This document shows positions 7,002 through 12,516 of a DNA stretch of 12,516 nt, piece by piece; position 1 is the stretch's first letter, and the number at the start of each line of letters is the position of its first letter. The notes under the pieces were generated by a model that was given only the letters and a program-made list of their open reading frames with translations, made no database searches and was not told where the DNA came from. This DNA is from Spirochaeta sp. (GTDB lineage Bacteria; Spirochaetota; Spirochaetia; Spirochaetales_E; Spirochaetaceae_B): positions 1 through 12,516 of the forward strand of contig JAUUYD010000023.1 in the NCBI GenBank assembly GCA_030590585.1, read 5' to 3'. A program made the position numbers and the translations under genes.

Positions 7002-7084
7002 TGAACAGTATCATTAACTACGATCATAATAGTTATTATTCTGGAAGACCAGGAAGAGACGGTCAAGCCCGTTTTGTTTATACT
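7002..7084 (+). promoter_or_regulatory. candidate promoters and dyads upstream of the MoxR cluster
   Basis: Two candidate promoters can be read. TGAACA (7002-7007), 17 nt, CATAAT (7025-7030) matches 9 of 12 positions and would give a leader of about 57 nt. GAGACG (7056-7061), 17 nt, TATACT (7079-7084) matches 8 of 12 and would start transcription 2-3 nt before the MoxR ATG. Two overlapping inverted repeats, TAACTA/TAGTTA (7015-7020 and 7030-7035) and ATAATA-GT-TATTAT (7026-7039), cover the first -10 region and could bind a regulator. Confidence 0.4.
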
Positions 7085-7093
7085 TTTCACTAC

Positions 7094-8017
7094 ATGGACC
7101 ATATATCTGCCATTCTTAAGGCCTTCTCGAAAGTTCTGAGGGGAAAGACGTCCCTTTTGGAAAATATTCTTGCCGCGTATCTGGCCGGCGGTCATGTTCT
7201 GCTTGAGGATCTTCCCGGTACCGGCAAGACCACAGTCGGCCGTACCCTTGCGAAGCTGGTGGAGGGTGCAATCTTCAAACGAATACAGTTCACACCGGAT
7301 CTTCTTCCCTACGATATTACCGGGGTGGATGTCTGGGACGAAAGGCAGCGGGAATTCGTCTTTCACCCCGGGCCTGTGTTCGCCCATGTTGTTCTGGCCG
7401 ACGAAATCAACAGAACCACACCGAAGGTTCAGTCTGCGCTCTTGGAGGCAATGGCGGAGTTTCAGGTAACCATCGGTAACCATACCCGGCCTCTGGCCAA
7501 TCCATTCATGGTGATTGCCACTCAGAATCCTGTGGAGACAGAAGGTACATACCCCCTGCCTGAGGCTCAAAAAGACCGTTTTATGTTTCTACTTCGGCCG
7601 GGTTATCCGGATCGTGAATCCGAATACTCCATTATCCGGGACGATCCTGAACACACAGAGCTTCCGGAGCTGAAGCCGGTCTGTTCCCTTGAAAACCTTC
7701 TGGAATTGAAATCAGCGGTAAGCCGGGTTCATATTGACGAGAGGCTCATGCGCTGTACTGTTGATCTTGCTGCTGCTCTGAGGGACCATCCGGATACAAT
7801 CCTGGGGGTCTCAACCCGAGGTGCTCTGATGCTCAACGCCGGGATGAGATCTCTGGCACTGATACGGGGCCGGGATTATGTCATTGACCAGGATTTAGCC
7901 GATCTGGCTGTTATCACCTATGCCCACCGTATTCGTTTAAGAGGCGGTACGGTTAAGGCGGAAGAACTTGTTGCAAACCTGGCCGCGAAGGAAATTCGCC
8001 GAATACGTCATGGCTGA
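7094..8017 (+). CDS. MoxR-family AAA+ ATPase
   Basis: This 307-residue protein is a textbook MoxR ATPase, a chaperone-like AAA+ enzyme thought to remodel or activate partner proteins with VWA domains. Visible motifs are Walker A PGTGKTT (41-47), Walker B VVLADE (99-104), sensor 1 in IATQNP (Asn145), the arginine-finger region EAQKDRF (Arg162), and sensor 2 in GVSTRGAL (Arg242). It is cytoplasmic, with no membrane segment. The start is ATG 7094. The frame is open further upstream, but only through the promoter region and the antisense of the tRNA. No Shine-Dalgarno precedes the ATG. It is the first gene of a four-gene set and its end overlaps the DUF58 start by 8 nt. The DUF58 protein encoded next is the expected partner. 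Confidence 0.96.
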   Translation: MDHISAILKAFSKVLRGKTSLLENILAAYLAGGHVLLEDLPGTGKTTVGRTLAKLVEGAIFKRIQFTPDLLPYDITGVDVWDERQREFVFHPGPVFAHVVLADEINRTTPKVQSALLEAMAEFQVTIGNHTRPLANPFMVIATQNPVETEGTYPLPEAQKDRFMFLLRPGYPDRESEYSIIRDDPEHTELPELKPVCSLENLLELKSAVSRVHIDERLMRCTVDLAAALRDHPDTILGVSTRGALMLNAGMRSLALIRGRDYVIDQDLADLAVITYAHRIRLRGGTVKAEELVANLAAKEIRRIRHG

Positions 8018-9191
8018 GCGGTTTCGACTGCCGTTCCGGCCTCGATTCCGGCCGACAGCGGCGGGTATTGCTTTTTTCATCCTTCCTTTGACTCTGCTCT
8101 ACAAGGGTGTAACTCAAACCGGTACCAGCTCCCTGATTGCCGGAATCGGATTTCCATCCCTGGTTATTCTTTCCCTGCTGTTTCTTCTCTCGGGTGCCTA
8201 TTCAATTGTTCGGGCAGCTCGAGGGGCGGAAGATTGTGTCACAGCCCTTCCGGAAACCGGTGAAATCCGCCGCCGGGTTAAGCTGGTTACCAACCCCGGA
8301 CGGCCTCGTTTCCTTCCCGGGATAAGGCTTTCGGTGCATTGGGAAATGAGATTCGGTCCATTTACTCACCATGCGGCCGCCCCGCTGCCTGTCACAGGCG
8401 CCGGTTCGGCGATGCTGGTTTTTCCCCACCGGGGAGAATGGCTGAGCCGATCGTTTATCCGGGCAGGCGATCCATTCGGCTTCTTTCATCTAGACTGTCC
8501 ATGCGGAACCTTTCGGAGGGTGTGTGTGCCGCCGGGGTTTTCGACAAGTGAAGGCGCTGATATTCCCGGGAGCCCTGCTGCCGAAACGGCAACGGCTCCA
8601 AGGCTGCGTGAAGATGCTGAGGAGAGGCTGGAGAGGCGCAGTTATATTCCCGGGGATGATCCCAGGCGTCTGGACTGGAAGGTGTTTGCCCGGACGGGTG
8701 AAATGCTGGTGCGGGTAGGGGAAGAGGGTATACCGTTCAAAGGGCGTCTTTGGATGCGGGTAATCTCTACATCGGTCAACAGCTTTCATGAGAAAAGGCA
8801 GATTCGCCGTCTCGATTACGTCCTGGAAGCTGCAGCGGCTCTGGTTCGACATCTTGAAGAAGAGGGGCAGGATGTCCGTATCATATTACCCGGTGAAGAA
8901 AAGTGGGCCGGCATGGATAAGTTGTGGGATAAAAGATTGGCTCGTTCCCTTCCTTCGGGTTCCCTTTCTTCTATTGTGCAGAATTATCCGTCTCCGGGTG
9001 AACGGCTTTGGATAATTTCCCATCCCGGGGATGATGAGGGAAGAACTGCTGCTGTCGAGGCCATGAACCGCGGCTGCCGTGTTTCTCTGGGTTATCCTGC
9101 CTGCCGGGTGAAGCTCCGGCGGTATCGACGGATGCTTGTGAAGGCGGAATCTTCAGCCGAAGCGGAGGGCCTCGATGTCAGGCGGGTTTAG
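8010..9191 (+). CDS. DUF58 protein, membrane-anchored, probable MoxR partner
   Basis: The product has 393 residues. Two N-terminal membrane helices lie at about 15-32 and 45-62, a beta-rich middle region follows, and the DUF58 signature is at 209-235: RRSYIPGDDPRRLDWKVFAR continuing into TGEMLVR. The rest resembles the short VWA-like fold usual after this signature (RLDYVLEAAAALV at 267-279). Where related proteins have a metal-site DxSxS, this one reads STSVN (253-257), so the metal-binding Asp and the second Ser appear lost. The start is ATG 8010 inside the end of the MoxR gene; an in-frame TTG-type extension at 7968 is unlikely. No close Shine-Dalgarno is seen, which suggests translational coupling. 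DUF58 proteins are almost always encoded next to MoxR; their molecular role is not settled. Confidence 0.93.
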   Translation: MAERFRLPFRPRFRPTAAGIAFFILPLTLLYKGVTQTGTSSLIAGIGFPSLVILSLLFLLSGAYSIVRAARGAEDCVTALPETGEIRRRVKLVTNPGRPRFLPGIRLSVHWEMRFGPFTHHAAAPLPVTGAGSAMLVFPHRGEWLSRSFIRAGDPFGFFHLDCPCGTFRRVCVPPGFSTSEGADIPGSPAAETATAPRLREDAEERLERRSYIPGDDPRRLDWKVFARTGEMLVRVGEEGIPFKGRLWMRVISTSVNSFHEKRQIRRLDYVLEAAAALVRHLEEEGQDVRIILPGEEKWAGMDKLWDKRLARSLPSGSLSSIVQNYPSPGERLWIISHPGDDEGRTAAVEAMNRGCRVSLGYPACRVKLRRYRRMLVKAESSAEAEGLDVRRV

Positions 9192-11292
9192 TTTCCGGCT
9201 CTTTCCCCGGTTTCTACTCCATCTTCTGGGATGGATGTTACTCTGTCTGCTGCTTAAGGATGTCGTACCTCCCCTCTGGGCCTGGTCTGCTTTTCCCCTG
9301 GCTGTTTTCCCGGGGTATCTGGCAGGCAGACTGCATTTCAAAAAACTTCCTGTAATTTCTGTGATTCTTCTCTTGCCGTGGATTGTCCGATTGGCAGTGT
9401 TTGCCATTTCATCGGTGATTCTTTCAGATTTTCCTGTCAGATTTGATAACGGTTGGTTTCTGACGGCCCCGTATCTGTATTTCTCAGCTCTCTCTTTCTT
9501 CCTGGTGGAACGCCGGCCCGGAATGGGTTATATCGAGATTCTCATCCTGGCGGGATTTTCAATACTTCTGCCTCGGGGTGATGCTTTCTGGCCTCATCGT
9601 TTCTCCGGTCCGGTGGTTGACACCCTGGAACTGCTTCTTACCATTTTCATTATCTTACTGGCGATGTTTTCATTGGCGGCTGTTAAAAGGGACGATGAAA
9701 TCAGAATCTCCGGATTAGCTCCAAAACGCCCCGCTTTCTCCCCGGGAAAAATCTTTTACGGAATTGTTCTGACCGCCGCTTTTGCACTTCTTTTACTGGG
9801 AGGAAACCGTATACGCCGGGATCAGTCCATTCAGTCAGGCGGCGGGCTGCTGGCCAGTGATATGTTCCGTTTCGATTTCAGTGATGTACTCTCCCTGGAA
9901 CCGGAAATATCTCTCAACGCGGAGCTCACCATGCTCTATCGGGAAGATGGACCTGCTGTCCTCCGGTATTTACGGCGGTATACCCTCTCCGGATGGGATG
10001 ATAACAACGGTTTTTTCAGAGATGGGGAAAATGAATCTCTTTTTGATGCCGCTCCCATCCCCATTACGCTGCCCAAGGGTCCCCGGAGCTGGCCTGAAGG
10101 TAAGTCCCTGGCCCGGGTTAATCTGCGGCAGGAGTATTATCTTGTCGCTCTGGATCCCGAATCCTTCTTTGCTTTGAATTATCCTGTTTCCGTAGAACCC
10201 TGGACAATCTGGGATGATGCCTCATTCACCAGGGCCTACGCGGTTGAATCCCGGGTTTCAGAGGCAGGGCCATGGGAGTTGATGGATTCAGGATCTGGGA
10301 ATGAAAAATACTTTCTAAAGGGCGGGGACAATCCTTATTTTATCAAACTTGCCGAGGACATCACTGAAGGCCTCGACGACCGTTGGAGTAAAGCCGCGGC
10401 AATTGAGCGCTGGTTTCATGAAAACTATTACTACTCTTTAAACCCGGGGCTTGCTCCTGATGGTGACCAGCTGGGCTGGTTTCTTAATGAATCCCGAAGG
10501 GGATATTGTTCCTATTTTGCATTCGCCATGACCCGTATCTGCCGGGCGGCGGGAATCCCGGCCAGAGTATCCGTGGGATTTTTAACTGATCCTGATACAT
10601 CTACCCTGGGATTTACACCGGTACGTTCAGATCAGGCCCACGCCTGGGTTGAGGTATGGTTTGATGAATACGGCTGGATTACCTTCGATCCGACATCTGA
10701 TGTAATGGCTCCGGGTGAAGATTACCCGTTCCAGTTCATATCCCCTGACGAATGGCTTCATCTCATCGAGGAAGTACTTACCCGGAGCGGAGAGGTAAGT
10801 GTCTCCATCGAAGAAGACGATAAGCCTGTAAATGAAGGGCCCTGGTGGAAACGGGTTAGCACACTTGTTCGCCGCCGTCCTTGGTTAACCTGGATAAGCG
10901 CTGTCCTGATACTCCTCTTTCTCTACCTTCCCGGCAGAATACTTCCCGGGTTCATCAATCTCTATTTTCTTTTCTCCCGTTACAGCCGCCGGCGGGTTAT
11001 AGGGGCCTGGAGATTGTTTGCAAGGCGCCTTAACCGCGGAGCTTATACCCCTCTTCTTAATGAAACTCCTCTGGATTGGGCGTTCAGGGTTGAGGCGGCG
11101 GGGATTCAGGGCTTTACGGCATGGACAAAGCTCTATCTGAAAGCGGAATACTCTCCCCGTTTTGATAACGAAGATGAGATCGGGGCCGGAACAGCCCGGT
11201 TGGAAACCCTGGGCAATTGGCGTAATACGGCTCTATCCCGGAGATTCCGGGCATTTTTCAGTCCTGGTTTGAAGGGCGGTTTTCCATGGTGA
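9175..11292 (+). CDS. Transmembrane transglutaminase-like protein (TgpA type)
   Basis: This 705-residue membrane protein has about six N-terminal hydrophobic segments between residues 10 and 210, then an extracytoplasmic region. The transglutaminase-like core has Cys445 in RGYCSYFA, His489 in HAWVEVWF and Asp505 in FDPT, so the catalytic triad is complete. A last helix at 570-588 leads to a tail (600-690) that resembles DUF4129, seen C-terminally in TgpA-like proteins. It probably acts on the outer face of the cytoplasmic membrane as a cysteine protease or acyl-transfer enzyme on envelope proteins; the substrate is unknown. ATG 9175 has GGAGG 6 nt upstream and overlaps the DUF58 end by 17 nt. 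This fits the common moxR-DUF58-transglutaminase gene order. Confidence 0.94.
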   Translation: MSGGFSFRLFPRFLLHLLGWMLLCLLLKDVVPPLWAWSAFPLAVFPGYLAGRLHFKKLPVISVILLLPWIVRLAVFAISSVILSDFPVRFDNGWFLTAPYLYFSALSFFLVERRPGMGYIEILILAGFSILLPRGDAFWPHRFSGPVVDTLELLLTIFIILLAMFSLAAVKRDDEIRISGLAPKRPAFSPGKIFYGIVLTAAFALLLLGGNRIRRDQSIQSGGGLLASDMFRFDFSDVLSLEPEISLNAELTMLYREDGPAVLRYLRRYTLSGWDDNNGFFRDGENESLFDAAPIPITLPKGPRSWPEGKSLARVNLRQEYYLVALDPESFFALNYPVSVEPWTIWDDASFTRAYAVESRVSEAGPWELMDSGSGNEKYFLKGGDNPYFIKLAEDITEGLDDRWSKAAAIERWFHENYYYSLNPGLAPDGDQLGWFLNESRRGYCSYFAFAMTRICRAAGIPARVSVGFLTDPDTSTLGFTPVRSDQAHAWVEVWFDEYGWITFDPTSDVMAPGEDYPFQFISPDEWLHLIEEVLTRSGEVSVSIEEDDKPVNEGPWWKRVSTLVRRRPWLTWISAVLILLFLYLPGRILPGFINLYFLFSRYSRRRVIGAWRLFARRLNRGAYTPLLNETPLDWAFRVEAAGIQGFTAWTKLYLKAEYSPRFDNEDEIGAGTARLETLGNWRNTALSRRFRAFFSPGLKGGFPW

Positions 11293-12516
11293 TACCATTT
11301 CTTCTCTTCATCCTCAGCCTGATTGCGGTTCCGGCCCTGATGGCCGATGAGGTTGTTGATATCCTTCTTGAGGTGGATGGGGCGATAGCTGAAGAGAGCT
11401 ACACAAGGGCTATCGCGTTACTTGAAGAGGGAAAGAAACTGCACCCCGATGATTACCGATTATCCCTGCGGGCCGGCCGACTGTATATGGATAGAGAACT
11501 CTACAATCTGGCTCTGGGAGAATTTAAAGCGGCAGAAAGCCTGAATCCTTCGTCGGGAGAAGTTCTTTATGATATGGCGGGAACCTATGGATATCTGGGT
11601 GAAAATGATGAGTCCGTAAGCCTGCTGGAACGTCTGTTTCTTTTGGATGATTCGGATCTTAAGGATGATGTCATCGACAATCTGAGCTGGATGTACTTTA
11701 AAACCTACAGGATGAATGACGGGATCAGCCTGCTTGAAACGGCTCTGGATGATCATTTTGACAGGAATTGGGCCCATACCCTGGGAACGCTTTATGCGGG
11801 GCTGTATAAGCTGGATCAGTCCCGTTATTGGTATATGCAGTCCATTGAAGATGCACAGAATAACGGGGATGACTTTTTTGCATCGGTTGCGTATTACAAC
11901 CTGTCCCTCCTTGATTATTCATTTTACCTCTACGCTGAGGCCCGGGAAGAGGCTTTACGGTCCCTGGAAATCAGACCCCGGGCCGGCGGGTATATGGTTA
12001 TCGGTGAACTTGATTTCCTGGCCTGGAGCCTTGATGACGCGGCTCAGTCATACCGGACCGCTGAAAGTATGGATCAGACCCCTTTATCACGGGTGGATCT
12101 GGCCTATTTCTATCAGAGAATCGGGTATCTGGATGAAGCAATACATTTTATCAGGGAGATTCAGAACGACAGTGATGACAGCTGGATGTATCATTATGGT
12201 GTGAACAGGATGCGTTTCGCCATGGATCTGCACCTCATCCTGGCCGACTCCTGGAAAGGTAAGGCAAGGGTTGAAGCTCTCAGTCCCGGGTCAGGCCTGT
12301 TTCGGCGTTTTGAGAGTCTGATAAGACGCCTGGTCTGGAGAATCAGGGCCATGTACAACGACCGGCTTCACCGGTCTCTGACATCCGAATATTCACGGGA
12401 GCTTCGGGAGGAAGGCAACGAACTTGATGCGGCCTGGAATGCCGCTGCAGCCGCCGGCGGGTATGGAAAAATATCTCTTGCCTATCTTGAAGAAGCCCGT
12501 TTGATTGAAACCCGGC
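11286..12516 (+). CDS. Exported TPR-repeat protein, 3' end outside window
   Basis: An uninterrupted frame of 410 codons runs from ATG 11286 to the window edge. Residues 1-20 form a hydrophobic signal peptide (VIPFLLFILSLIAVPALMA, then DE) without a lipobox cysteine, so the protein is probably periplasmic or loosely membrane-associated. Several TPR-like helix pairs follow. Examples are IAEESYTRAIALLEEGKKLHPD near 33-55, the next unit LYNLALGEFKAAESLNP near 71-87, GENDESVSLLERLF near 105-118, and LDQSRYWYMQSIE near 178-190. The start overlaps the transglutaminase stop by 7 nt and has AAGGGCGG upstream, so it belongs to the same operon. TPR proteins act as scaffolds; here it may hold envelope partners of the MoxR/DUF58/transglutaminase set. 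That is inference from position. Confidence 0.88.
   Translation, partial: MVIPFLLFILSLIAVPALMADEVVDILLEVDGAIAEESYTRAIALLEEGKKLHPDDYRLSLRAGRLYMDRELYNLALGEFKAAESLNPSSGEVLYDMAGTYGYLGENDESVSLLERLFLLDDSDLKDDVIDNLSWMYFKTYRMNDGISLLETALDDHFDRNWAHTLGTLYAGLYKLDQSRYWYMQSIEDAQNNGDDFFASVAYYNLSLLDYSFYLYAEAREEALRSLEIRPRAGGYMVIGELDFLAWSLDDAAQSYRTAESMDQTPLSRVDLAYFYQRIGYLDEAIHFIREIQNDSDDSWMYHYGVNRMRFAMDLHLILADSWKGKARVEALSPGSGLFRRFESLIRRLVWRIRAMYNDRLHRSLTSEYSRELREEGNELDAAWNAAAAAGGYGKISLAYLEEARLIETR

Noticed and set aside
6881..7093. N-terminal extension of MoxR from ATG 6881
   Set aside because: It lies in the antisense of the tRNA and in promoter DNA; MoxR proteins of normal length begin near 7094.
6827..7570. 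Minus-strand open frame (247 codons) over the tRNA, the promoter gap and the start of the MoxR gene
   Set aside because: It runs through the tRNA and opposite the clear Walker A and B coding region of MoxR, so it is not a gene.
11716..12204. Plus-strand 162-codon frame inside the TPR gene
   Set aside because: It is in another frame of the TPR coding sequence, which is open for 410 codons with a signal peptide and TPR pattern.

Overview
The window looks like chromosomal core DNA from a spirochete, probably a free-living member of the Spirochaetaceae. This rests on remembered gene neighbourhoods (nif3-type gene, lspA, then a small two-helix membrane protein), on the style of the HDOD and MoxR-cluster proteins, and on roughly balanced base composition. 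No 16S or marker search was possible. Coding density is very high. The largest non-coding gap is about 174 bp, and I see no insertion sequence, phage, CRISPR array or sign of recent transfer.

Left part, minus strand (1-3516): a Lon-family AAA+ protease (AAA_32/LonB type). Downstream of it, behind its own sigma70-like promoter, is a protein cut by the window edge that joins a GHKL-type ATPase-like domain to an HDOD signalling domain. A divergent 88-bp gap with a run of eight Gs separates the protease from the next block.

Plus strand (3605-5188): a Nif3-like dinuclear-metal protein, prolipoprotein signal peptidase LspA, and a 93-residue membrane protein whose start overlaps the lspA stop. These form one compact transcription unit behind a near-consensus promoter. 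That promoter lies inside the longest open frame, so the true start is the later ATG and the mRNA may be leaderless.

Minus strand (5200-6961): a near-consensus promoter, a tRNA-Ala(GGC) gene, and only 8 nt beyond its 3' end an unrecognised 545-residue protein with an acidic N-terminus and a coiled-coil-like middle. tRNA and mRNA are probably one precursor transcript.

Right part, plus strand (7094-12516): four genes with overlapping ends: a MoxR AAA+ ATPase, a DUF58 protein, a membrane-anchored transglutaminase-like protease with a DUF4129-like tail, and an exported TPR protein that runs off the window. MoxR/DUF58/transglutaminase clusters are widespread. Their usual interpretation is chaperone-like assembly or maturation of an envelope-associated complex, but the substrate is generally unknown.

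The most notable points are the ATPase-like/HDOD fusion with an altered G1 box, the tRNA-coupled unknown gene, the DUF58 protein with a degraded metal site, the TPR addition to the MoxR cluster, and several operon-leading genes without Shine-Dalgarno sequences. I found no clearly new system. The unknown protein and the MoxR cluster are the best candidates for unexplored biology.
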